34,153 nt of DNA, from contig CAMKGA010000019.1 of NCBI GenBank assembly GCA_946412015.1, positions 1-34,153 on the forward strand. Direction: 5' to 3'. Shown piece after piece: positions 17,301-23,518 of this stretch. Below the pieces are notes generated by a model. It saw only the letters and a list, made by a program, of their open reading frames with translations. It did no database searches and was not told the origin of the DNA. Source of the DNA: an uncultured Caryophanales bacterium. GTDB lineage: Bacteria > Bacillota_I > Bacilli_A > RF39 > UBA660. A program made the position numbers and the translations under genes. Every line of letters starts with the position of its first letter. Positions within the stretch are counted from its first letter, which is position 1.

Positions 17301-18535
17301 CAAGTGAAGATAAATCGGCACAATTAGTGTTCTGTGATTTATCTACACCACACAATGATGGCAAGTTTAATGTCTATAATGATTTGAAAACAAAACTTAT
17401 AGATAGAGGAATACCTGAAGAAGAAATTGCTTTCATACACGACGCAAATACAGACGCTAGAAAGCAAGAATTATTTAATAAAGTTAGACGAGGACAAGTA
17501 AGAGTTTTAATGGGAAGTACACAAAAAATGGGTGCAGGAACTAACTGTCAAGATAGACTAATTGCACTCCACGATTTAGATTGTCCTTGGCGACCAAGTG
17601 ATTTAATACAACGAAGTGGAAGAATAATTAGACAAGGAAATAAGAATCCAGAAGTTGATATTTATAGATATGTCACAGAGGGAACTTTTGACGCATATTT
17701 ATATCAGTTAGTAGAAAATAAGCAGAGATTTATTTCACAAATAATGACTTCTAAAACTCCGGTAAGATTTGCAGAAGATATAGATGAAACTGCATTATCT
17801 TATGCAGAGATTAAAGCACTTGCTGCCGGTAATCCAGATATTATTGAGAAAACTGAATTAGATACACAGGTAGCAAAATTAAAATTATTAAAGCAAACTC
17901 ATTTAAGTGAGATATATGCTTTGGAAGATAAAGTTATAAAATATTATCCAAATGAAATTAAAAGATTAGAAAACAGAATTGAAGATATGAAAGAAGATTT
18001 AGAATTATTTAAAGCCAATGAAACACCAGATAATTCATTTGTAAAAATGATTATAAAAGGAGATACTTTCACAGAAAGAAAAGACGCAGGAGAAAAAATC
18101 ATTGAAATATGTAAGTCAATGACTAATCCAGAGCCAATAGAAATTGGAGAGTATAAAGGATTTAAAATGATGTTATCTTTTGATACTATGGATAGAAAGT
18201 TTTATATGGGTATGAAAAATAATTTATCATACAAAGTAGAACTCGGAAGTGACCCTAGTGGAAATATTACTCGTATTGATAATGCATTAAATGGTATTGA
18301 AAATAAACTTTCTAACACAGAAAGTAATTTAGAAGATACAAAGAAAAATTATGAAAATGCAAAGATAGAAATTAAAAGACCATTTCCACAAGAGGAAGAA
18401 TTGAAAGCCAAATCAAAACGATTAGATGAACTTAACATTAAGTTAAATCTTAATGAAAAGGATAAAGAAATTGTTGATGATGGTGGCGAAGATGTAAGCG
18501 ATAGTCAAGTATGCAAAAGAGATTATGAAAGATAA
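11360..18535 (+). CDS. Giant ArdC-like / N6-DNA methylase / SF2 helicase protein
   Basis: A 2391-residue protein of the type carried by Tn1549-like ICEs and resembling phage DarB-like antirestriction proteins. An N-terminal LtrC/ArdC-like segment (about 1-85, FNDQVLIYAQRPQA) comes first. A disordered Arg/Asn/Glu/Ser-rich linker (about 275-395) follows. The N6-adenine methylase core has the SAM motif EPSCGTGNF (about 924) and the catalytic-type motif GNVPFGDF (about 990). A C-terminal SNF2-like helicase has Walker A HEVGAGKT (about 1592), VDEAHYYKN (about 1755) and QRSGRIIRQG (about 2084). A late coiled-coil region precedes a tail ending RDYER. The linker coincides exactly with a second gene in another frame (tnpV). 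A terminator-like hairpin lies inside at 15131. It probably protects or processes element DNA on entry. Confidence 0.93.
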   Translation: MASKLRLITDLYGETLTQISKNPDEWMSFLECAAMNYKYPFNDQVLIYAQRPQAVACAKIEAWNKQVGRWVNRGAKGIALLSEDNGYTNLRYVFDIADTNSKFGKSFRLWSVSKPYELDIIESLENKYGELEDKSSLGLAIKSVSKIIVEDNMQDYLEDLMFYRENSSLELLDEDGVKALFQNALSNSIAYSIIKRCGLNPNEYFTHKDFIDILSFNSYDTITRIGVATSEISEMGLREIYNTIKNLRINEINKIRTFDIDNDLSYDVSESRNTAERRNNYDNLHTSRGLRDTRSSDTREQDSSGGQIRNDEVKILEREQEISIHDSTNEQSTSRTPNEYSRNGNGESRTDSIRDEREREDNREIESNRPNEMGGTNEQLEDISRGDSSERVDIRLNIYEADKSKTSYVVLDEKINQILSTTPHLRKSNKEIKDFINNEQNITKRAEFLKGIFNSDYTGVIVDDQMYGYKTYDNGILFWKGNFLSRDTESFVSWEDLTYHYEAMILLNQLNDRIEPLPSMTDQLSLIDDNSEKTVSDLEFTQEFVDRYLTEIGIETKYSIYEMFQKSLSTEDNINYLKNLYGIGGASATIKGSGIGIDYDSKGIRFYRGYFDPSATEQLFKWNYIEKRIKTLIHEDRYLNPKELEEYPNWLEKQEQEREFIEAEKHLADSIVPEQAEEEYDYQYHLGDKVYIGADEYEILNIGDFNVVLYDYQYPLFNREMSKEEFDRKVKENPANDHLKVKISDIEEQKQEEKSEVEETKEQELSTPTGIDDVEIEENIVPEFEKKKSNKIRSFDIHPEISSFDRSQFRILNDSLGEGTPREKFNHNVEAIKVLKKCEEENRFATPEEQEILSQYVGWGGLPQAFDEMDSSWSNEYHILKNLLDETEYSQARESTLTAFYTPPVVIRSMYKALENMGLKTGNILEPSCGTGNFIGMLPDSLKDCKMYGVELDSISGRIARQLYQKSSVAVQGYEDTNLPNSFFDVAVGNVPFGDFKVLDKKYDKNKFLIHDYFFAKTLDKVRPGGVVAFITSKGTLDKENPSVRRYIAQRADLLGAIRLPNNTFKANAGTEVTSDIIFLQKRDSITDIEPDWVYLGENENGIKMNQYFIDNPDMIMGNMEMISTRFGYDSACISDGENLGDKLEQAISNIHAEVKEYELDDIGEEDNSIEADLTVRNFSYTLVDDKIYFRENSRMYPQELAMTTENRVRGLIEIRDCVRTLLEYQTEDYPDEDIKREQAKLNRLYDAFTKKYGLINSRGNNSAFSNDSSYYLLCSLEILDENGNLARKADMFTKRTIKPKTEITSVDNANDALIVSLSEKARVDITFMQELCNMNMDEMLKDLEGEIFNVPEYGEPNHWVTADEYLSGNVREKLRIAEKFAETDERFNVNVKYLKEVQPKDLSASEISVRLGSTWIPPEDIKVFIEYLLNPNYYASQNIRVHYMESTSEWYIDGKNYDKYNVKATNTYGTGRANAYKIIEDSLNLKDTRIYDYYEDENGKKVAELNKKETAIAQAKQEQIKLAFEEWIWKDPERRERLTKEYNERFNSIRPREYDGSHITFDEMNPEITLRPHQVNAIARILYGGNTLLAHEVGAGKTFEMVAAAMESKRLGLCNKSLFVVPNHIVEQFGQEFLQLYPSANILVTTKKDFETANRKKFCSRIATGDYDAIIISHSQFEKIPMSVGRQIAIIQKQIDDITFGIQDLKNSNGERFSIKQMEKTKKSLETRLAKLNDTSRKDDVITFEELGVDRIFVDEAHYYKNLFLYTKMRNVGGIAQTEAQKSSDLFMKCRYLDELTDGKGVVFATGTPVSNSMVELYTMQRYLQYGELEKRHLQQFDAWASTFGETVTAIELSPEGTGYRAKTRFAKFFNLPELMAMFKEVADIQTSDMLNLPVPKANYHNIVIEPSEIQKELVKELSERAEKIRNKMVDSSVDNMLKITNDGRKLALDQRLSNEMLEDFDKSKVATCADNIYDIWNKTSEDKSAQLVFCDLSTPHNDGKFNVYNDLKTKLIDRGIPEEEIAFIHDANTDARKQELFNKVRRGQVRVLMGSTQKMGAGTNCQDRLIALHDLDCPWRPSDLIQRSGRIIRQGNKNPEVDIYRYVTEGTFDAYLYQLVENKQRFISQIMTSKTPVRFAEDIDETALSYAEIKALAAGNPDIIEKTELDTQVAKLKLLKQTHLSEIYALEDKVIKYYPNEIKRLENRIEDMKEDLELFKANETPDNSFVKMIIKGDTFTERKDAGEKIIEICKSMTNPEPIEIGEYKGFKMMLSFDTMDRKFYMGMKNNLSYKVELGSDPSGNITRIDNALNGIENKLSNTESNLEDTKKNYENAKIEIKRPFPQEEELKAKSKRLDELNIKLNLNEKDKEIVDDGGEDVSDSQVCKRDYER
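12201..12548 (+). CDS. tnpV: TnpV-family protein encoded inside the helicase gene in another frame
   Basis: A 115-residue protein in the +1 frame relative to the surrounding gene. It carries the TnpV family pattern: an opening Thr-Tyr-x-x-x-Gly-Asp-Tyr-x-Ile-Pro-x-Leu, then GKYAMMRLRYLKE, LPEHLMNIQETAMER and the ending DPMKWVGLMNNLKTSAEE. TnpV is named from Tn4451-like transposons and has no established function. A perfect AAAGGAGG site (12186-12193) lies 7 bases before ATG. The overlapping stretch of the giant protein is low-complexity and disordered, which is what is expected when the nested frame is the constrained one. This is a real gene, not a shadow. Confidence 0.88.
   Translation: MITYTRQGDYEIPDLAIPENKIQVEGKYAMMRLRYLKENKKSLYTTLLMSNQLPEHLMNIQETAMERVEQIVSEMKEKEKITEKLKATDPMKWVGLMNNLKTSAEEIVANELIYA
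15131..15155 (+). terminator. Terminator-like hairpin inside the helicase gene
   Basis: AGCAGAG (15131-15137) pairs with CTCTGCT (15145-15151), with a 7-base loop and five T (15151-15155). It is the weakest of four such structures inside transfer genes. Confidence 0.45.
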
Positions 18536-18591
18536 ATCGCACATTCGCATATAAATATCTTTTAGTATAAAATTGCTACAAGGAGGTGCGA

Positions 18592-18927
18592 ATGATGGTA
18601 AAATTATTTGACCAAACGTTTATTGAAAGTTATTGTAATGATTACTTTGACGAGTTCATTTCTAATTCAACAATGTTTCTAAAAAATAAGAATAGTGAAT
18701 ATCAAAGGCTTTTAGATAAAAAGCACAAGATATTAAAAAAATGTCCTAATCTTGAAGAAATATTAGATAACGGAACTAGAATTGCTTTATCAAAATATGA
18801 AGCAAAGTATATTCGTGAATATGAATTAGTTATGATAGACCTTACAATAATGGAAGAAAAAGAAATGTTTTTACGAGGTATGAGAGAAGCATATTATTTA
18901 TTTAAAAAAATGAATTTGATTAAGTAG
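18592..18927 (+). CDS. Hypothetical ICE protein, about 112 residues
   Basis: Not recognised by name. A helical protein rich in Lys, Glu, Tyr and Phe, with a segment SEYQRLLDKKHKILKKCPNLEE that looks like a short coiled coil. Small helical proteins of this sort are common at this position in Tn1549-like elements. AGGAGGT (18581-18587) can serve ATG 18592 or ATG 18595; the latter has the better spacing. It is followed by a strong terminator. Confidence 0.75.
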   Translation: MMVKLFDQTFIESYCNDYFDEFISNSTMFLKNKNSEYQRLLDKKHKILKKCPNLEEILDNGTRIALSKYEAKYIREYELVMIDLTIMEEKEMFLRGMREAYYLFKKMNLIK

Positions 18928-18931
18928 TAGT

Positions 18932-18970
18932 AAGAGTGATTTTAGGTAAAACTATTATCACTCTTTTTTT
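18932..18970 (+). terminator. Intrinsic terminator before the DUF3848 gene
   Basis: AAGAGTGAT (18932-18940) pairs with ATCACTCTT (18957-18965), followed by a T run to 18970. The next ribosome site starts 11 bases later, leaving no room for a promoter. Confidence 0.85.
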
Positions 18971-18995
18971 ATTTTATAAAGAAAGGATTGATATT

Positions 18996-19337
18996 ATGGA
19001 AGAAAAAATTAGAGAAGAATTGTATCAAAAATTATCACTTGAATATGATAGTTTTATTGAAGAAATAAAAAAACTTCCACCAGAAAAAATCATTGATAAA
19101 TCTTATGAAAAAGTTATGAAAGAAGAATTAGTTTCAATGTTTTATCCGGAAAGTGACCAATATGATATTAGTGATATAAAAGCACTTAATAAGAGTGAAT
19201 ATCCACTTGAAGAATTATATCAAGGTTGGATGGATGAAGATAGTGGAATTCATCAAGCACTTGAAAGTAGTGTAGAAACCACAATAGATTCTTTAAAACA
19301 AGAGCAGAGAAATAAGAATAAAGACAAAGAAAGGTAG
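18996..19337 (+). CDS. DUF3848-family protein
   Basis: A 113-residue protein that I recognise as DUF3848: an N-terminal ELYQKLSLEYDSFIEE, LPPEKIIDKSYEKVMKEE, MFYPES, and PLEELYQGWMDEDSGI. It is common in Tn1549-type ICEs beside the primase gene; function unknown. ATG 18996 with GAAAGGA at 18981 is chosen over a start at 18936, which would lie inside the preceding terminator. The tail NKNKDKER forms part of the ribosome site of the next gene. Confidence 0.85.
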   Translation: MEEKIREELYQKLSLEYDSFIEEIKKLPPEKIIDKSYEKVMKEELVSMFYPESDQYDISDIKALNKSEYPLEELYQGWMDEDSGIHQALESSVETTIDSLKQEQRNKNKDKER

Positions 19338-19347
19338 GTAATAAATT

Positions 19348-20307
19348 ATGGCTTATTATCAACCGGAAGAAATACAAAAGGCAAAAGAGATGGATTTATA
19401 CACTTATTTAAAAAACTATGAGCCAGAAGAATTAGTGCATTTTAGTAGAGGAACTTATATGACTAGAACGCACGATAGTTTAAAAATAAGTAATGGTATG
19501 TGGTATTGGTTTTCAAGAGGAATTGGTGGAAAAACTGCATTAGAATATTTAATTCAAGTAAGAGATTATACTTTTATTCAGGCAGTAGAAACTATTTTAG
19601 GCTATTCAAAAGAACGACCACCAATAACATATCAACAACCTAAAAAAGTTCAAAATATAAGACTTATTTTGCCAAAAAAATCAGAAACGACGGATAGAGT
19701 TATGAATTATTTATTAAGTCGTGGAATTGATAAAGATATTATAAGTGAGTGTATTGATAATCGTTTAATTTATGAAGATTTGCCTAATCATAATGTTGTA
19801 TTTGTTGGATATGATAAAAATAATGTTCCTAGATATGCAGGAGTAAGAGCAACAAATAATAGTAGATATATGAAAGACGCTTATGGAAGTCATAAGGCTT
19901 TTTCTTTCAAATTAGATTCAATAGAAAAGAATGATACAGTTCATTTATTTGAAAGTGCTATTGATTTATTATCATACGCAACACTTAATAAAATGGATAA
20001 TAAAGAGTGGTATAACGATAACTTACTTTCACTTGCCGGAGTTTATCAACCGGCTAAAAAAATTGATGAAAGTAAGATACCACTTGCATTAAATTACTAT
20101 CTAAATCAGAATCAAAATATAAAAAAAATATATCTTCATTTTGATAATGATAGTGCAGGGAGAATAGCAACAATGGCACTTAAAACTGTTCTTCCAAAAC
20201 AATATGAAGTCATTGATGATCCACCAAAAGTTGGAAAGGATTTCAATGACTTTTTATGTGCCAAAGTAGGAATAAATTATAAAAAAAGATATGAAAAAGA
20301 AAGGTGA
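19348..20307 (+). CDS. DUF3991 and Toprim domain primase-like protein
   Basis: A 319-residue protein with an N-terminal DUF3991 region (YFSR-like: WYWFSRGIGGKTALEYL, residues about 51-68) and a C-terminal Toprim fold. Toprim residues are E202 (FESAIDLLS) and the D-x-D pair in LHFDNDSAGR (about 261-270). Such proteins are thought to act as primases or nicking-related enzymes that make the complementary strand after single-strand transfer. Ribosome site AAAGAAAGGTAGGT is built from the preceding gene's last codons. It ends KKRYEKER. Confidence 0.88.
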   Translation: MAYYQPEEIQKAKEMDLYTYLKNYEPEELVHFSRGTYMTRTHDSLKISNGMWYWFSRGIGGKTALEYLIQVRDYTFIQAVETILGYSKERPPITYQQPKKVQNIRLILPKKSETTDRVMNYLLSRGIDKDIISECIDNRLIYEDLPNHNVVFVGYDKNNVPRYAGVRATNNSRYMKDAYGSHKAFSFKLDSIEKNDTVHLFESAIDLLSYATLNKMDNKEWYNDNLLSLAGVYQPAKKIDESKIPLALNYYLNQNQNIKKIYLHFDNDSAGRIATMALKTVLPKQYEVIDDPPKVGKDFNDFLCAKVGINYKKRYEKER

Positions 20308-20315
20308 GAAAATTT

Positions 20316-20843
20316 ATGAAATTTGATTATTTGAAGTTAGCAGAAATTATTAAAACAAGGAGAAATGAGTTAGGTATTTCTACAAGAAAACTTGCCGAAA
20401 AAATTGGTATAAGTCACGCAGAAATATCAAGATTTGAAAACGGATTAAAACCAAGTTTTTATTTCATTCCGTTTGTAAAAATGTGTAAGGAATTAGATTT
20501 AGACCTTATGGATTTGTTAATTGAAGTTGGTCTTTTAAATGAACCAATTGATAAAAAGTATGTAGTAAAAGTTTCAAATGTTGATGAAGATTTTTTTGAA
20601 ATTGAAGCAAAAAATGAAAAAGAAGCAGCAATGATTGTTGCAAAATTTATTATTCAAAATGACATTATTGAAATAGATTCTGATAAGCCTATTGACTTTG
20701 AAGTTGAAGAAATTGATGAGGAAAATGAAGAAGAAATTGATGAAGAACAGAAAGAATTAGACGCAGAATCTTTTATGAAAATGCAATGTGAAAATTGCGA
20801 GTATTATTGTCCTTATTGTGGAGAGTGTACTCTTGGGGAATAA
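20316..20843 (+). CDS. XRE-family regulator with Cys-cluster tail
   Basis: A 175-residue protein. The N-terminal XRE helix-turn-helix is clear (RRNELGISTRKLAEKIGIS then EISRFENG). A middle beta/helix segment (FFEIEAKNEKEA) resembles the small protein at 10787. An acidic stretch (EEIDEENEEEIDEEQ) leads to a C-terminal cysteine cluster CENCEYYCPYCGEC (C-x2-C-x3-C-x2-C-x2-C), which could bind zinc or an iron-sulfur centre. ATG 20316 is chosen over the GTG at 20304. It is a candidate transcriptional regulator of transfer. The gene ends just before the structured element at 20850. Confidence 0.88.
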   Translation: MKFDYLKLAEIIKTRRNELGISTRKLAEKIGISHAEISRFENGLKPSFYFIPFVKMCKELDLDLMDLLIEVGLLNEPIDKKYVVKVSNVDEDFFEIEAKNEKEAAMIVAKFIIQNDIIEIDSDKPIDFEVEEIDEENEEEIDEEQKELDAESFMKMQCENCEYYCPYCGECTLGE

Positions 20844-20849
20844 ATCTTA

Positions 20850-20923
20850 TGTCTAGCCAGCACTGAATTCATACTCCCGTACGAATTCCTTTGTGGGGAA
20901 ATCCCCAATCCCCTTGCTAGACA
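20850..20923 (+). ncRNA. GC-rich structured element between the regulator and mobC (candidate oriT or ncRNA)
   Basis: A closing stem TGTCTAGC (20850-20857) / GCTAGACA (20916-20923) encloses two hairpins. The first is GAATTC-A-TAC (20865-20874), loop TCCC, GTA-C-GAATTC (20879-20888), with one A-C mismatch. The second is GGGG (20895-20898), loop AAAT, CCCC (20903-20906), with a further CCCC at 20910-20913. It is much richer in G and C than its surroundings. Position just upstream of DUF3789 and mobC, in the mobilisation region, fits an origin of transfer; a cis-acting RNA is the alternative. Confidence 0.6.
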
Positions 20924-20957
20924 AAACTTGATATTAGAGAAAGGAAGATGATGAAGA

Positions 20958-21131
20958 ATGAGTGAATTATTATTTTTTATTTTAGGTTTAATTATAGGAG
21001 GACTTGCAATGACAACTCTAATGTGTTGCTTACAAGTAAATCGTGTTAATGAACTTGAAAGACAAATAGTATTGAAAGACGAAGACCACGAAGAAGATTC
21101 GGAGGTAGTTAAATGCGAAGTCGTAGAATAA
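20958..21131 (+). CDS. DUF3789-like small membrane protein
   Basis: A 57-residue protein with one transmembrane helix with glycines (LFFILGLIIGGLAMTTLMCC, residues 5-24) and an acidic, charged tail. It matches the DUF3789 layout seen next to mobC in related ICEs. Ribosome site AAAGGA lies about 12 bases upstream. The stop codon is 19 bases inside the mobC gene, whose ribosome site (GGAGG near 21101) lies in this gene. Confidence 0.75.
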   Translation: MSELLFFILGLIIGGLAMTTLMCCLQVNRVNELERQIVLKDEDHEEDSEVVKCEVVE

Positions 21132-21442
21132 AAAAACAAATATGGCTTAATGATGATGAAGATTATATTATGAAATGCAAATCAGAGGCAGTAGGTATGA
21201 ATGCTTCTGATTATATTAGACATTTAATTATAGGATACAAACCAAAGGAGAAACCACCAGAACAATTTTATGAAGATATAAAAGGTATTCGTAATATAGG
21301 AAATAATATAAATCAGATAGCCAGAATTGCAAATGCAAAAGGTATTATTGATGTACCACATTTAAAAAAAGAAATTGATAAGTTAGACCAACTTATCATT
21401 GAAATTAAAAGTAAGTATCTTCGTCCAGAAAAAGATGAATAA
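21113..21442 (+). CDS. mobC: MobC-family relaxosome accessory protein
   Basis: A 109-residue MobC/plasmid mobilisation relaxosome protein. The ribbon-helix-helix-like N-terminus (RSRRIKKQIWLNDDED, then a helix to MNASDYIRHLIIG) and the C-terminal signature IRNIGNNINQIARIAN are typical. It binds and opens oriT so that the relaxase can nick. It precedes the relaxase as in other elements, but here a VanZ unit with its own promoter and terminator lies between. Confidence 0.92.
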   Translation: MRSRRIKKQIWLNDDEDYIMKCKSEAVGMNASDYIRHLIIGYKPKEKPPEQFYEDIKGIRNIGNNINQIARIANAKGIIDVPHLKKEIDKLDQLIIEIKSKYLRPEKDE

Positions 21443-21457
21443 TTATTTGTAGAAATC

Positions 21458-21486
21458 TATTAAAATATATTAAACAATGATATAAT
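21458..21486 (+). promoter_or_regulatory. Promoter before the VanZ gene
   Basis: TATAAT at 21481-21486 is preceded by TGA (extended -10 at 21478). The -35 region is weak. It gives the VanZ gene a separate transcription start. Confidence 0.55.
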
Positions 21487-21527
21487 GTTTATGAAGATAA
21501 AATCTTTTAAGAAAGTGGGGTGATAAA

Positions 21528-22100
21528 ATGAGAGCAATAATTGGATATGTAGTAAATATGATTCCATATATGATAATTACAGTTCCTGTTTATTTAATAA
21601 TAAGATTTATTTTATTAAACAAAAACAAAAGTAAAGTGAATTGGTATCGTGAAATATCATTATTTATATTTGTTTTATTTATTGTTGGATTATCATCACA
21701 AACTATTATTCCAAAATTTGAAAATGGAGTTAATGGATTTTCAATAGTGAAAAGTGGAATACACGAAACTAATTTAATTCCATTTAAAGTAATAGTAGAA
21801 ACTTATAATGAGGTTTTTGTAAATGGATATTTTAATTATTTTCTAATAAACTTTTTAGGAAATATAATAATGTTTATGCCAATAGGATTCTTTATCCCAC
21901 TATTATGGAATGTATCTAATAAGAAAGTTGTTATTATAGGGTTTTGTTCTTCTTTGTTTATAGAAATATGTCAATTATTTTTAACAAGAGGAACAGATGT
22001 AGATGACTTAATGTTAAATACAATAGGTGTTATATTAGGTTTATTATTGTATAGGTTTCTATACAAAAAATTTAAGTCTTTTTTAGTAAAATTTAGATAA
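21528..22100 (+). CDS. VanZ-family membrane protein
   Basis: A 190-residue protein with about five hydrophobic helices. VanZ family motifs are visible: ETNLIPF, NFLGNIIMFMPIGFF, and IEICQLFLTRGTDVDDLMLNTIG (the E-x-x-Q and R-x-x-D-V-D-D-x-x-x-N-T-x-G core, split here by a few residues). Some VanZ proteins give low-level glycopeptide resistance; most are uncharacterised. No van gene cluster is nearby. It has its own promoter and terminator, so it looks like a cargo cassette placed between mobC and the relaxase. Confidence 0.88.
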   Translation: MRAIIGYVVNMIPYMIITVPVYLIIRFILLNKNKSKVNWYREISLFIFVLFIVGLSSQTIIPKFENGVNGFSIVKSGIHETNLIPFKVIVETYNEVFVNGYFNYFLINFLGNIIMFMPIGFFIPLLWNVSNKKVVIIGFCSSLFIEICQLFLTRGTDVDDLMLNTIGVILGLLLYRFLYKKFKSFLVKFR

Positions 22101-22110
22101 TGTAGATTAA

Positions 22111-22144
22111 GGAGATTATCAGTAAAATGGTAATCTCTTTTTTT
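22111..22144 (+). terminator. Intrinsic terminator before the relaxase gene
   Basis: GAGATTATC (22112-22120) pairs with GGTAATCTC (22129-22137) with one G-U pair and an 8-base loop, then seven T (22138-22144). The relaxase ribosome site follows 8 bases later, so no promoter fits between. Confidence 0.87.
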
Positions 22145-22165
22145 ATTGTAAGAAAGGAGTGTGAA

Positions 22166-23518
22166 ATGGCAACAACAGGAATATGGAAAATTGAAAAGAG
22201 ATTAGATAATGTTTTAGACTATACTACTAATGTAGAGAAAACAATAAATAGTGAATATGGTAAAGATAGTTATTATGACCTACACAATGTTATTGACTAT
22301 GTAGAAGCAGATTATAAAACTGAAAAACAATTCTATGTGTCTGGTGTTAATTGTAATCCTAAAACTGCACTTGAAGAAATGACTATTACAAAAGAACAAT
22401 ATGGAAAGACAGGAGGAATACTTGGCTTTCACGCATTTCAATCATTTGCAGAGGGAGAAGTCACACCAGAACAATGTCACGCTATTGGTGTAAGACTAGC
22501 CGAAGAAATGTGGGGAGATAGATTTGAAGTTGTTGTCAGTACACACCTTAATACTAATCATTATCATAATCACTTTGTTATAAACTCTGTATCTTTTAAA
22601 GATGGCAAAAGATATTATGATAAAAGAGATACCTATGCAGAGTTAAGAAGATTATCAGATTCCTTATGTGAGGAATATGGATTATCAGTTATACAAGAAA
22701 AACCTTGTAGGAATAGCAAGATTAACTTTGCTAATTATCAAAAAGATTTTAATAATAAAGTTAATTACTATTCTATTGCAAAAGAAGATTTAGATAGAGC
22801 AATAGGTATGGCTACTTCTTACTATGACTTTGAAGACTTAATGAAAGCAATGGATTATGAACTTATTTATAGGAGAGATAAGTTAAGTATAAGAAGAAGT
22901 CCATATAAGAAAAATATTCGCATTGAAAGATACTTTGGTAGTGAATACTCCATTGATAGAATTAAACAAAGAATAGATGAAGAACATATCAAACGAGTAC
23001 CTTTCATAGAAGAATATGGAAATAAGAAAAATTATAATGCTAATTATTATAAAAAGAGAAAACCGAAAGGATTTTATGCTTTATATATTCACTATTGTTA
23101 TTTATTAAAAGTATTCCCAAAGAAATATCCTTATCAAAAATTATCTCCTGCAATTCGTGCAGATGTACGAAAGATGGAGCAAATATCAAATGAAACAAGA
23201 CTGCTTGTCAGAAATAATTTAAAAACTGATGAGCAGTTTTTTTTGTTTAAGGAAGATAAAGAAAAAAGATTAAATGACCTTATGGATCAGAGAAGTAAAC
23301 TCTGGTACAAGCATAAGAAATCAAAATCAAAAGAAGAAAAGGAAGAAATAAAAAAACAAATAGATGAATTGAATAAAGAAATTAACCCACTACGAAAGGA
23401 GGTGGTGCTATGTAAAGATATTATAGAAAGAAGTAAGAAGATGGAACAAAATCTTCAAGAATTATCTGATGAAAAAGAAAAAGACAAGGAGGTAGAGAAA
23501 AATGAACACATCAGGTGA
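22166..23518 (+). CDS. Relaxase (MobA/VirD2-type, MOBP-like)
   Basis: The DNA-nicking transferase that starts conjugation. The 450-residue protein has an N-terminal Tyr in LDYTTNVEKT (Y19 is the likely nucleophile), HAFQSF, and the metal-binding H-x4-H-x-H-x-H cluster (H127 to H136, THLNTNHYHNHFV). LRRLSDSLCEEYGLSV is typical of the MobA/MobL-type relaxase domain. The C-terminal part is helical and highly charged. ATG 22166 has AAAGGAG nearby; an upstream in-frame start would lie in the terminator. A terminator-like hairpin lies inside at 23222. It overlaps the PcfB gene by 17 bases. Confidence 0.93.
   Translation: MATTGIWKIEKRLDNVLDYTTNVEKTINSEYGKDSYYDLHNVIDYVEADYKTEKQFYVSGVNCNPKTALEEMTITKEQYGKTGGILGFHAFQSFAEGEVTPEQCHAIGVRLAEEMWGDRFEVVVSTHLNTNHYHNHFVINSVSFKDGKRYYDKRDTYAELRRLSDSLCEEYGLSVIQEKPCRNSKINFANYQKDFNNKVNYYSIAKEDLDRAIGMATSYYDFEDLMKAMDYELIYRRDKLSIRRSPYKKNIRIERYFGSEYSIDRIKQRIDEEHIKRVPFIEEYGNKKNYNANYYKKRKPKGFYALYIHYCYLLKVFPKKYPYQKLSPAIRADVRKMEQISNETRLLVRNNLKTDEQFFLFKEDKEKRLNDLMDQRSKLWYKHKKSKSKEEKEEIKKQIDELNKEINPLRKEVVLCKDIIERSKKMEQNLQELSDEKEKDKEVEKNEHIR
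23222..23244 (+). terminator. Terminator-like hairpin inside the relaxase gene
   Basis: AAAACTG (23222-23228), 5-base loop, CAGTTTT (23234-23240), T run to 23244. The A run on the left makes it bidirectional. It encodes KTDEQFFLF, using the rare Gln codon CAG. Confidence 0.6.
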
